The notes below the pieces were generated by a model. The model was not told the origin of the DNA, made no database searches, and worked only from the letters and a program-made list of their open reading frames with translations. Position numbers and translations under genes: made by a program. From Pseudoalteromonas sp. S2755 (lineage in GTDB: Bacteria; Pseudomonadota; Gammaproteobacteria; Enterobacterales; Alteromonadaceae), in the NCBI RefSeq assembly GCF_005886535.1, contig NZ_PNDS01000115.1, forward strand, positions 1-37,034: DNA of 37,034 nucleotides, written 5' to 3'. This document shows positions 8,732 to 15,757 of this stretch, piece after piece (the first letter of the stretch is position 1; each line of letters opens with the position of its first letter).

Positions 8732-10936
8732 ATGGAAATTTACAATTACATAAAAATAAACGATAAGGTTGCATTAGCAGGTCAGCCATCAGCACATGAG
8801 TTTGAAGTGTTGATAGCAAATGGTGTGAATTGCGTTATCAACATTGCACCATATGACGAACGTTATTCTATCGAGAATGAAGCTGAGCTAGTTGAAAAGC
8901 TCGCTGCGACATATATTTATTACCCAATTGATTTTGCGAACCCAACTCTTGCCGACTTTGCGAAAGTAGAAGCGCTGCTGTTGGATAACCAAGATAACAA
9001 TGTGCTATTACATTGCGCTGCCAACTACCGAGCTTCGCTGTTATTTGGGCATTTTGCGATCCGTCACTTAGGTTGGAGCCGAGCAGAGAAAAATGCCTTA
9101 ATCAATCAGATTTGGTCATTGGATGACTTCCCTGCTTGGAAGGTTTTAGATGAAAAACTAGAAGCTGGATTAAACGATGATATTAATACGCGGGTAGCTG
9201 ATGTTATCGAAAAGTACTTAGTACAAACTGGCGACGGTTTTGCAAAGCAGGGTCGAGCTGAACTCGCAAAAGCCATCGCGGCATTTACGAGTCAAGAGCA
9301 AGCCGTGCAACTTGTGCTACCAGGGTTTCCTTGTAAATCACCAAATATAGATGCGAAATCATTTTCTAACTTACCAGATTATGGTGAGGTATTGGCCTTA
9401 GAGCGAATGCAGTCTTTGTGTGATGATATCCAAGATATTTATCCAGTTGGCGCGAAATTAACCATTATTAGTGATGGCGCAACTTTCTCAGATCTTGTTG
9501 GTGTCGATGACGCTATTATGCAGGAATACAATGCGGCACTAAGAACGTTAACCATAACTCATGACATACAATGGGCAGATTTAACCGATTTATGTCAATT
9601 AGAAAAAGCAAACTCAGAGTATGACTCTGCTTATCTAAGAAAGCAGCTACTTAAGAATTTAACGACGAATCCCAGAGCACTACAAAATTATACAGATAAG
9701 GTTAAAAAAGATGCGCAGCTTCGCATCGAACATGATGACTTATGTAGCTACCTATATAACGATGTTTGTCTTGTACATCTCTCACAAAATGATAGAGACG
9801 ATTACTTAGCAAGCATATGCGATAAAGCCTACGAGATGATGTTTCGAGGAAAGGCGCTGACGCATAGCATCAATGAACGATTCTCAAACCATATCCGTTT
9901 ATCAACTCACCGATACGACAATACAGGGCCAAAGTTTACTATCGCTTTATCGGCGAACAATCAACAAGTGTTAGCACCTTGGCATGCTGTTCCTGTGATG
10001 CGTTTGAATGGCAATGTCGAGTTGATGCCGCATGCAACGGCTAAAGAGCTCAATGTTGCTAATGTGACTTTCGAAAATAGCAACTGGATGTATATTGAAG
10101 TTTCAGAAGCGCGCTTTACAGCAATGCAATTTGAAGTGCTGAAGTCACCGCGTTTCGGGCTGAGAATAAACCTACCTTCAGATATGACCTATCAAGAGTT
10201 GTCGCCTCAATTTCTTACGATGTTAAGTCAAGAGTTTGGTTTTGTTTTACTGCCAAATGCAGGCCTTGAAGAAGAGCAGGAATTAGTCGAGTTAACCGCG
10301 CCTTTTGGTGAGATTTATCAATGGCAGTTTGGACCAGTTCACGTGGTGAAGCCTGAAGAAAAACCTCATGGATTTGTTCACTCCATTGAAAAAACACCAT
10401 TACATTGGGATTTGAGTATGTTACCGCTCGATCATGAGCGTGTTATTGATAATGAGCGTTTCTACGCATCAACCTTTTTACTTTACTGTAAAACCGCTGC
10501 GCAGCCCGGCGAAGGGCAAACAACAATTGTTGACAGCCGCAATGTATTGAAGCTTGCTGGTCGAAAAAAGGTGAGAGAGTGGCAAGAAACAGAAGTTATC
10601 TACTCTACAAAGATGACCTATTTTGGTGGCGTGCCGCGCGTTTATCCTTTGGTGTTTGAACACCCTAAAAATAGTGAGTTACTGCTGCGTTATCAAGAGG
10701 GAAGCGACTCTCAGCTGCAAACTTTTGAACTGAGTTCAGAGCAACTTGAAAGCAATGCATTTAATACGCTGATCTCTGAAGTCAACGCATTGTGTTATGA
10801 CGATCGCTGCATGATTGCCCATGACTGGCAGGATGGCGACTTAATCATAGTAGACAATCATTACACCCTACACGGAAGGTTGCCCATGACGGAGCTTTCG
10901 ATGAACCGTGAAGTGTGGCGAGTACAGGTAATTTAA
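8732..10936 (+). CDS. Three-domain fusion: CX4R phosphatase/sulfurtransferase-like, isocyanide synthase, 2OG-Fe(II) oxygenase
   Basis: A 734-residue cytoplasmic protein with three recognisable parts. Residues 1-140 resemble DUF442/DSP-like proteins: AGQPS, VINIAPYDE and a catalytic loop HC95-AANY-R100, a CX4R spacing rather than the CX5R of tyrosine phosphatases. Residues 150-440 form a second PvcA/IsnA-type domain: VLPGFPCKSPN (195-205), IISDGATFSDLV (245-256), RLSTH (389-393) and APWHAVPV (415-422). Residues 450-734 are a TauD/PvcB-like Fe(II)/2-oxoglutarate oxygenase with HWD (H558, D560), a distal histidine in DNHYTLHGR (H714) and arginines R726/R730 for the 2OG carboxylate. PvcA and PvcB are normally separate proteins. 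The middle domain deviates from the stand-alone copy (SIHPQ replaced by STHRY). It should couple isonitrile formation to oxidative tailoring; the N-terminal role is open. Confidence 0.9.
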   Translation: MEIYNYIKINDKVALAGQPSAHEFEVLIANGVNCVINIAPYDERYSIENEAELVEKLAATYIYYPIDFANPTLADFAKVEALLLDNQDNNVLLHCAANYRASLLFGHFAIRHLGWSRAEKNALINQIWSLDDFPAWKVLDEKLEAGLNDDINTRVADVIEKYLVQTGDGFAKQGRAELAKAIAAFTSQEQAVQLVLPGFPCKSPNIDAKSFSNLPDYGEVLALERMQSLCDDIQDIYPVGAKLTIISDGATFSDLVGVDDAIMQEYNAALRTLTITHDIQWADLTDLCQLEKANSEYDSAYLRKQLLKNLTTNPRALQNYTDKVKKDAQLRIEHDDLCSYLYNDVCLVHLSQNDRDDYLASICDKAYEMMFRGKALTHSINERFSNHIRLSTHRYDNTGPKFTIALSANNQQVLAPWHAVPVMRLNGNVELMPHATAKELNVANVTFENSNWMYIEVSEARFTAMQFEVLKSPRFGLRINLPSDMTYQELSPQFLTMLSQEFGFVLLPNAGLEEEQELVELTAPFGEIYQWQFGPVHVVKPEEKPHGFVHSIEKTPLHWDLSMLPLDHERVIDNERFYASTFLLYCKTAAQPGEGQTTIVDSRNVLKLAGRKKVREWQETEVIYSTKMTYFGGVPRVYPLVFEHPKNSELLLRYQEGSDSQLQTFELSSEQLESNAFNTLISEVNALCYDDRCMIAHDWQDGDLIIVDNHYTLHGRLPMTELSMNREVWRVQVI

Positions 10937-10948
10937 GGAATATATAAA

Positions 10949-12136
10949 ATGAATAACACAATGACATTTGAACAAATAGATAACAATATTGATGGAATTA
11001 TTAATCAAATAGCTGCAGCGAGTGCAGACATTGAAGCACTGAGAAGATTACCAGAAAGCACGGTTACTTTGCTCAAAGAGACCGGTGTATTCAGTATGGC
11101 GATGCCTAAATCAATGGGAGGCGCCGAACTGGATCCAATCAGTCAAATTAAATTGATTGAGAAAATATCTAGAGCCAATAGTGCGGCAGGGTGGTGCACT
11201 ATGATCGGTTCAGACAGTGGTTACTTTGCAGCAATGTTACCCCAAGAGCTGGCAGCAAAAACTTATCCAAACCCTCATGTCATCAGTGGGGCGGCGCTAT
11301 CACAAACGGGTAAAGCGCGTAAAGTTGCGGGCGGTTATATGGTAAGCGGTCGTTGGCCCTTTGTCAGCGGTTGTAATAATGCTGAGTGGTTGATTGCAGG
11401 TTGTAAGGTGTATGACGGTGAAGACATGGTGTTATTAGAGGGAGATATTCCGCAAACACTGCAATGTTTTTTAAATATGTCAGATCTTGAAATCCTCGAT
11501 ACGTGGCATGTGATGGGGCTACGGGGCACTGGTAGTAATGATGTCGCGTTACAGCAAGAGATATTCGTGGCAGAGGAAATGACGTTTAGCTTTCAGCAAC
11601 CAAGAAGTTTTCAGGATGGAGCGCTTTATCAATTCCCAATGGCCTTTATGTTTAATTTCTCAGCTGTACCGCTTGGGGTGGCACAGTCTGCATTAGACTT
11701 TTTCCTGTCGGAGGCAAATAAGCCAACAAGGCAAGTGCATCAGGCTGGGCAATTTTTAAAAGGGCGGGCATTAAAAGATGAGTCTTTTGTACAAGGTGCA
11801 GTTGGCGAAGCGGCAACTAAACTTAGAGTGTTAAGAGCATTTTTTTATCATGAAGTTGAGCAAATTTGGTCTTTATTGAAGCAAGGTGAGATGCCTTCTC
11901 CTGTGCAACAGGTGGCCTTTTTAGCCGCTACCACTGAAGTATTTAGCGGCTGCCAAGAGATTATAGAAACGTTAGTTAAATGTCGTGGTGGTTCGGCGGT
12001 TTATCAGGGAAACCCATTAGAGCAAGCGCTTCGGGACATCGTCACGATGAATCAACACGCCATGACATCGCCGCGTAATCAACATCAATTGGGGAGAGCT
12101 TTACTTGGGGTTCCTCCAGAGCAAATCTTACTTTAA
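10949..12136 (+). CDS. Acyl-CoA-dehydrogenase-fold flavin monooxygenase (HpaB/HsaA/DszC-like)
   Basis: A 395-residue protein with the acyl-CoA dehydrogenase fold and a type-2 C-terminal domain. Landmarks are FSMAMPKSMGGAELDP (48-63), GWCTMIGSDSGY (81-92), the flavin-region motif WHVMGLRGTGSNDV (186-199) and a C-terminal RDIVTMNQHAMTSPRNQHQLG segment with H370. The last segment, with His rather than the dehydrogenase catalytic Glu, is typical of the group D flavin-dependent hydroxylases and N-oxygenases, which need reduced flavin from a separate reductase. None is encoded here. It follows the fusion gene by 12 bp with AAGGAA as ribosome-binding site, so it is in the same operon. Likely hydroxylates or N-oxidises the scaffold or its amino-acid precursor; a true dehydrogenase is less likely. 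Confidence 0.85.
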   Translation: MNNTMTFEQIDNNIDGIINQIAAASADIEALRRLPESTVTLLKETGVFSMAMPKSMGGAELDPISQIKLIEKISRANSAAGWCTMIGSDSGYFAAMLPQELAAKTYPNPHVISGAALSQTGKARKVAGGYMVSGRWPFVSGCNNAEWLIAGCKVYDGEDMVLLEGDIPQTLQCFLNMSDLEILDTWHVMGLRGTGSNDVALQQEIFVAEEMTFSFQQPRSFQDGALYQFPMAFMFNFSAVPLGVAQSALDFFLSEANKPTRQVHQAGQFLKGRALKDESFVQGAVGEAATKLRVLRAFFYHEVEQIWSLLKQGEMPSPVQQVAFLAATTEVFSGCQEIIETLVKCRGGSAVYQGNPLEQALRDIVTMNQHAMTSPRNQHQLGRALLGVPPEQILL

Positions 12137-12144
12137 AAGGTGCA

Positions 12145-12165
12145 ACCCGTATCCTTGATACGGGT
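12145..12165 (+). promoter_or_regulatory. Perfect 9-bp hairpin before the class V PLP gene
   Basis: ACCCGTATC (12145-12153), loop CTT, GATACGGGT (12157-12165). No T-run follows and the next gene starts 37 bp later behind a strong AAGGAG. Probably an mRNA stability or processing element, or a weak attenuator, rather than a full terminator. Confidence 0.5.
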
Positions 12166-12202
12166 CATCTCCTACACTTGTTAAAGAGCAAGGAGCCACG
12201 AA

Positions 12203-13651
12203 ATGAATTCGTTAGAAAACTACTTTTTTCCTTACCGCGAGGGAATTATTGGTACAGAACACAAGGTTTCTAGAAATAATCAGATCAAGTCATTGATTTA
12301 TGCTGATTGGACGGCTAGTGGGCGATTATATGAGCCGATTGAGCGTTATATAAATCAAGAGCTCGGGCCTTATATTGCCAACACCCACACTGAGTCCAAT
12401 GAGACTTCTCGGGTGATGACTAAGGCGTACCATGAGGCGCAAGATATTATCAAAGCGCATGTTAATGCGGATGATAATGACATCTTATTGTTTACTGGAA
12501 ATGGGTCAACAGCGGCTGTAAATAAGTTGCAGCGTTTAATGGCATTGAAAGGTCCCCGTGTTGGTACCGAACTCCCTCCTGTGGTTTTTGTTACACATAT
12601 GGAGCATTACTCAAATCACGCTTCATGGCTGGCATGCGACGTCGAAGTGGTTGTTATTCCTGCTGCTAAAGGTAAGCCAGCATCGGACCTAGCCGCCTTT
12701 AAACGTTTATTATCTGCATACGAGGGGCGTAAGATCATTGGTGCATTTAGTGCGGCCTCTAATGCATCGGGTGTATGTACACAACTCAGTAGCTTAGCGG
12801 CTTTAGTACATCAATATGGTGGTGTTTGTATTGCCGATTTCGCCGCCGCAGCCCCGTACCTTGAAATCAACATGCATCCAGAGCGGGACGAGTGTCGTTT
12901 AGATGCGGTTTTTTTCTCCCCACATAAGTTCCTAGGCGGTCCCGGTGCTTCAGGTGTGTTGATATTTAATAAAAATCTATATCAGCTAAATACGCCAGAT
13001 CAACCCGGTGGTGGTACAGTGGAATCTGTGGATAAACAAGGTAATCCCACTTACATTGCAGACATTACACAAAGGGAAGATGGTGGAACGCCTGGCACAT
13101 TGCAAGCTGTTCGTGCCGCTTTGGCTGTAGTGCTAAAGGAAAAAATGGGAGTGAAAAATATTCTTGCAAGAGAAAAAGAGCTCAGATTTTTACTTGCACA
13201 GCAGCTACGAGAAATTTCAGGCCTTCATATTGTCGAAGATCAACCAGTTGAAAAACTGGGTATTATTTCCTTCTTTGTTAATAACCTAGACCACAATGAC
13301 ATTGCTGAGGAGTTAGATAACCAATTTGCTATCCAAGTTCGAGGTGGGATCTCTTGTGCAGGTTATTATGCACATCATATTTTTAAGAAGGAATTTGAAA
13401 AGCTTGGATGTGGTGTAAAAAGTGCGACGCCAGCAGGCTGGGTAAGAATTTCGTTACACCCAACAATGACAACAGCAGAAATCAATGAAATCGGCACTGC
13501 CGTTAAGGCTGTTGTAGAGCAGCTAAAGTCGAGTAAAAAAGCGAGTAGTAAATTGAGCGCAGATAAGCTGATGGCTCTTCGTGAGGTGGAACTATTTTCG
13601 CCTACAATAAACTGGAATAAACAGAATGAAGGAGTAGCAGTTGGTGTTTAA
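12203..13651 (+). CDS. Class V PLP aminotransferase, cysteine-desulfurase-like
   Basis: Fold-type I PLP enzyme of the class V (SufS/CsdA/NifS-related) group, 482 residues, about 75 longer than SufS through an N-terminal extension and a C-terminal tail. Visible features: FTGNGSTAAVNKL (97-109) for PLP phosphate, THMEHYSNHASW with the ring-stacking histidine (131-142), D212 in ADFAAAAPY, the Schiff-base lysine K242 in FFSPHKFLGGPG, and VRGGISCAGYY with C385 at the place of the SufS/CsdA catalytic cysteine. The ribosome-binding site is AAGGAG. Last gene of the cluster. It could be a desulfurase supplying sulfur, a C-S or C-N lyase, or a plain aminotransferase; retention of the cysteine favours sulfur chemistry. 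It is not the housekeeping iscS or sufS. Confidence 0.85.
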   Translation: MNSLENYFFPYREGIIGTEHKVSRNNQIKSLIYADWTASGRLYEPIERYINQELGPYIANTHTESNETSRVMTKAYHEAQDIIKAHVNADDNDILLFTGNGSTAAVNKLQRLMALKGPRVGTELPPVVFVTHMEHYSNHASWLACDVEVVVIPAAKGKPASDLAAFKRLLSAYEGRKIIGAFSAASNASGVCTQLSSLAALVHQYGGVCIADFAAAAPYLEINMHPERDECRLDAVFFSPHKFLGGPGASGVLIFNKNLYQLNTPDQPGGGTVESVDKQGNPTYIADITQREDGGTPGTLQAVRAALAVVLKEKMGVKNILAREKELRFLLAQQLREISGLHIVEDQPVEKLGIISFFVNNLDHNDIAEELDNQFAIQVRGGISCAGYYAHHIFKKEFEKLGCGVKSATPAGWVRISLHPTMTTAEINEIGTAVKAVVEQLKSSKKASSKLSADKLMALREVELFSPTINWNKQNEGVAVGV

Positions 13652-13699
13652 CCTTTATTTTTCGTTATTATGGATGATGAAATAAGTTAAAATTTATCC

Positions 13700-13726
13700 T
13701 AAAGGTTTAGTTTTTTACGTCGATAA
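13700..13726 (+). promoter_or_regulatory. Sigma-28 (FliA) promoter of the YjfB-like gene
   Basis: TAAAGGTT (13700-13707), an 11-base spacer, GTCGATAA (13719-13726). The enterobacterial sigma-28 consensus is TAAAGTTT-N11-GCCGATAA, so each half matches 7 of 8 with exact spacing. The predicted start is near 13733, giving a leader of about 29 bases. This would place the small gene in the late flagellar/chemotaxis regulon. Confidence 0.75.
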
Positions 13727-13761
13727 CTAACCTGATCCATCAAAAAGTCAGGTAATCACTT

Positions 13762-13971
13762 ATGAATATTTCCGGAAGTAACCTACCTGCTATGTCTGGA
13801 GCTGGTCAAAGCGGTGAAGTATACAGCGCCGTTTTGGCAAAAAAGCAACAGAAAGCAGATGGACAAGCCGCGCTTGCTTTAATTGAATCTGCGGGCAGCA
13901 GTGCAGCAGCACAAACGCCAGCTAAATCAGTGACAGCAACGCTAGGCAACAACATCAATACATATGCGTAA
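13762..13971 (+). CDS. Small YjfB-like putative motility protein
   Basis: Protein of 69 residues, without signal peptide or membrane segment. It begins MNISGSN and has a central helix-prone EVYSAVLAKKQQKADGQAALALIESA, the pattern of the YjfB family (putative motility proteins of unknown function). It is rich in Ala, Ser and Gln. The sigma-28 promoter immediately upstream independently supports a motility link. The Shine-Dalgarno AGGT (13750-13753) lies in the right arm of a 6-bp inverted repeat (ACCTGA 13730-13735, TCAGGT 13748-13753), which could hide it. It has its own terminator and is not part of the preceding cluster. Family assignment is by pattern only. Confidence 0.72.
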   Translation: MNISGSNLPAMSGAGQSGEVYSAVLAKKQQKADGQAALALIESAGSSAAAQTPAKSVTATLGNNINTYA

Positions 13972-14025
13972 GCTTATGTCTGATGGCACGTTGTCTTCGG
14001 CATGTCCGATAGATATGTGCAAAGC

Positions 14026-14058
14026 AATCGGTGCTAGGGTCATTAGCACCGATTTTTT
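14026..14058 (+). terminator. Rho-independent terminator after the YjfB-like gene
   Basis: AATCGGTGCTA (14026-14036), loop of 7, TAGCACCGATT (14044-14054) continuing into a T-run to 14058. Perfect 11-bp stem. It lies between convergent genes but only the + strand side has the T-run. Confidence 0.92.
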
Positions 14059-14064
14059 GCTATT

Positions 14065-15081
14065 TTAGTCTAGTAAATTTAAGTCAATCGGCGTTTTACT
14101 TGGCTGACCACCAATTTCTCGCACTAATTTAGGCACCAAGAATCCCGGCAGCACTTCCAAAAGCTCAGCCATTATCGCCTTGGCTTCACGCTCTTCTACA
14201 TCAAAATGACTAGCGCCTTCTACCTTATCGAGTAAATGCAAATAATAAGGCAGTATATCTGCATCGAATAGGGCTTCACTCAGTTGGGCCTGAGCCGCAA
14301 CATCGTTATTAATTCCTTTAAGTAGCACAGCTTGGTTTAGCAAAGTCACATTGGCTTGTTTAAGCCTTTGCATTGCCGCTTTAAAAGTATCATCGATTTC
14401 ATTTGCATGATTAATGTGGTTTACCAAAATCACCTTTAAATGACTCTTTGCTAAACGTTGGCACAATTCCTCGGTTACTCTCGCTGGGATCACTACTGGT
14501 AAGCGGCTGTGAATACGCAAACGTTTAATTTGTGGTATAGCCTCTAATTGTTCTAGCACCCAAGCTATCATGTCATCTTTGGCCATCAGCGGATCACCGC
14601 CACTTAAGATCACCTCATTGATTTCAGGGTGGGCGCGCAAATACTCAAATACTGGCTCTAAGGTGCGTTTGTTGACCTGATTATCCTGATAGGGGAAGTG
14701 ACGTCGAAAACAGTAGCGGCAGTTGACCGCACAACCGGTTTTGAGCATGAGTAATACCCTAGAGCGGTACTTATGTAACAAACCAGGTACAGGTGCGTCT
14801 TGTTCTTTTAGTGGATCTTTACTAAATCCCGCTTCAGTTAAATATTCCTGATGTACAGGTAACACTTGTAATAGCAAGGGATCATGACGATCTCCGTGGC
14901 GCATTTTAGCGATAAATGGGCGAGGTACTCGCATAGGAAACAAGCGCTTAGCTGCAAAGTCTCGTGCATCAAATTGGTCATGCAACCCCAAGATGTTGAG
15001 TAGCTCTTGTGGGTCAGTGACAACATTTGCTAATTCTTTTTGCCAGTTAGTCTGCAAATTTACTTCATTTATTTGTATCAT
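14065..15081 (-). CDS. epmB: EF-P (R)-beta-lysine-forming lysine 2,3-aminomutase
   Basis: Radical SAM, PLP-dependent EpmB (YjeK), which isomerises lysine to (R)-beta-lysine for modification of elongation factor P. The protein has 338 residues, the normal length. The iron-sulfur motif CX3CX2C is C117, C121, C124 in GCAVNCRYCFRRHFPY. EVILSGGDPL follows as the SAM-binding GGE-like segment, and the C-terminal GGQPSKTPIDL contains the expected PLP region. It is transcribed away from efp with a 42-bp gap, so the promoters overlap. With efp and epmA next door the whole pathway is encoded within 2.7 kb. The absence of an extended C terminus fits EpmB rather than catabolic KamA. Confidence 0.97.
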   Translation of the reverse strand: MIQINEVNLQTNWQKELANVVTDPQELLNILGLHDQFDARDFAAKRLFPMRVPRPFIAKMRHGDRHDPLLLQVLPVHQEYLTEAGFSKDPLKEQDAPVPGLLHKYRSRVLLMLKTGCAVNCRYCFRRHFPYQDNQVNKRTLEPVFEYLRAHPEINEVILSGGDPLMAKDDMIAWVLEQLEAIPQIKRLRIHSRLPVVIPARVTEELCQRLAKSHLKVILVNHINHANEIDDTFKAAMQRLKQANVTLLNQAVLLKGINNDVAAQAQLSEALFDADILPYYLHLLDKVEGASHFDVEEREAKAIMAELLEVLPGFLVPKLVREIGGQPSKTPIDLNLLD

Positions 15082-15123
15082 TAGCAGGTTAATTACTCGA
15101 ATATACGTAGATTAGAGGATACG

Positions 15124-15690
15124 ATGGCGAATTATAGCACCAACGAGTTCAAGGGCGGCCTAAAAATTATGATGGACGGCGAGCCTTGCTCTATCTTAGA
15201 AAATGAAATGGTCAAGCCTGGTAAAGGACAAGCGTTTAACCGCGTTAAAATCCGTAAGCTTATCTCAGGTAAAGTACTAGAGAAAACATTTAAGTCTGGC
15301 GACTCAGTGGAAGGCGCAGACGTAATGGATACTGATCTAGCGTATTTATACACTGATGGTGAGTTCTGGCATTTCATGAACAACGAAACATTTGAGCAGA
15401 TCGCCGCTGATGAAAAAGCAGTAGGCGATAGCGTAAAATGGTTAGTTGAAAATGACGTTTGTACTATCACACTGTGGAATGGTAACCCAATCGCAGTAAC
15501 ACCACCTAACTTTGTTGAGCTTGAGATCACAGAAACCGATCCAGGCCTGAAAGGCGACACTGCGGGTACTGGTGGTAAGCCTGCAACGCTAAGCACAGGT
15601 GCTGTTGTTCGTGTTCCTTTGTTCGTTCAAATTGGTGAAGTGATCAAAGTTGATACGCGTAGTGGCGAATACGTAAGCCGCGTAAAATAA
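15124..15690 (+). CDS. efp: Elongation factor P
   Basis: Translation factor that rescues ribosomes stalled at consecutive prolines. At 188 residues it has the standard three beta-barrel domains. The modification site K34 is present in [12 protein letters not shown], and the presence of epmA and epmB indicates that it is beta-lysylated. The N-terminal KOW domain starts [15 protein letters not shown] and the C-terminal domain ends [10 protein letters not shown]. The ribosome-binding site is AGAGGA before the ATG. A strong terminator at 15721 follows. Nothing unusual. Confidence 0.98.
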   Translation: MANYSTNEFKGGLKIMMDGEPCSILENEMVKPGKGQAFNRVKIRKLISGKVLEKTFKSGDSVEGADVMDTDLAYLYTDGEFWHFMNNETFEQIAADEKAVGDSVKWLVENDVCTITLWNGNPIAVTPPNFVELEITETDPGLKGDTAGTGGKPATLSTGAVVRVPLFVQIGEVIKVDTRSGEYVSRVK

Positions 15691-15720
15691 TAGCGAAAAG
15701 CAATTTACGACGTTTTATAA

Positions 15721-15747
15721 ATCCCAGCATGTTGCTGGGATTTTTTT
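15721..15747 (+). terminator. Terminator between efp and epmA, ending at the epmA ribosome-binding site
   Basis: ATCCCAGCA (15721-15729), loop TGT, TGCTGGGAT (15733-15741), then seven T to 15747. The epmA Shine-Dalgarno GGAG begins at 15748 and the ATG is at 15758. Any promoter between the terminator and epmA is impossible, so epmA needs readthrough or a promoter inside efp. Confidence 0.92.
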
Positions 15748-15757
15748 GGAGTAAACA

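Larger units (their letters stand above)
5949..13651 (+). other. Putative isonitrile-type biosynthetic gene cluster
   Basis: Six genes in one direction with short gaps or overlaps, bounded by the terminator at 5772 upstream and by an unrelated gene with its own promoter at 13762. Two isocyanide synthase (PvcA/IsnA/DIT1) modules define the chemistry. The rest are redox, phosphatase and PLP tailoring enzymes. No transporter, regulator, NRPS or PKS gene is in the set. The architecture of the 734-residue protein distinguishes it from pvcAB, isnAB or rhabduscin-type clusters. Confidence 0.75.

Noticed and set aside
12145..12165. Terminator splitting the biosynthetic cluster before the PLP gene
   Set aside because: Perfect stem but no T-run. 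The PLP gene lacks an evident promoter of its own, so I keep it in the cluster.
15132..15596. Minus-strand open frame of 154 codons across efp
   Set aside because: It is the antisense shadow of a highly conserved gene; low-complexity Ser/Pro-rich protein and no ribosome-binding site.
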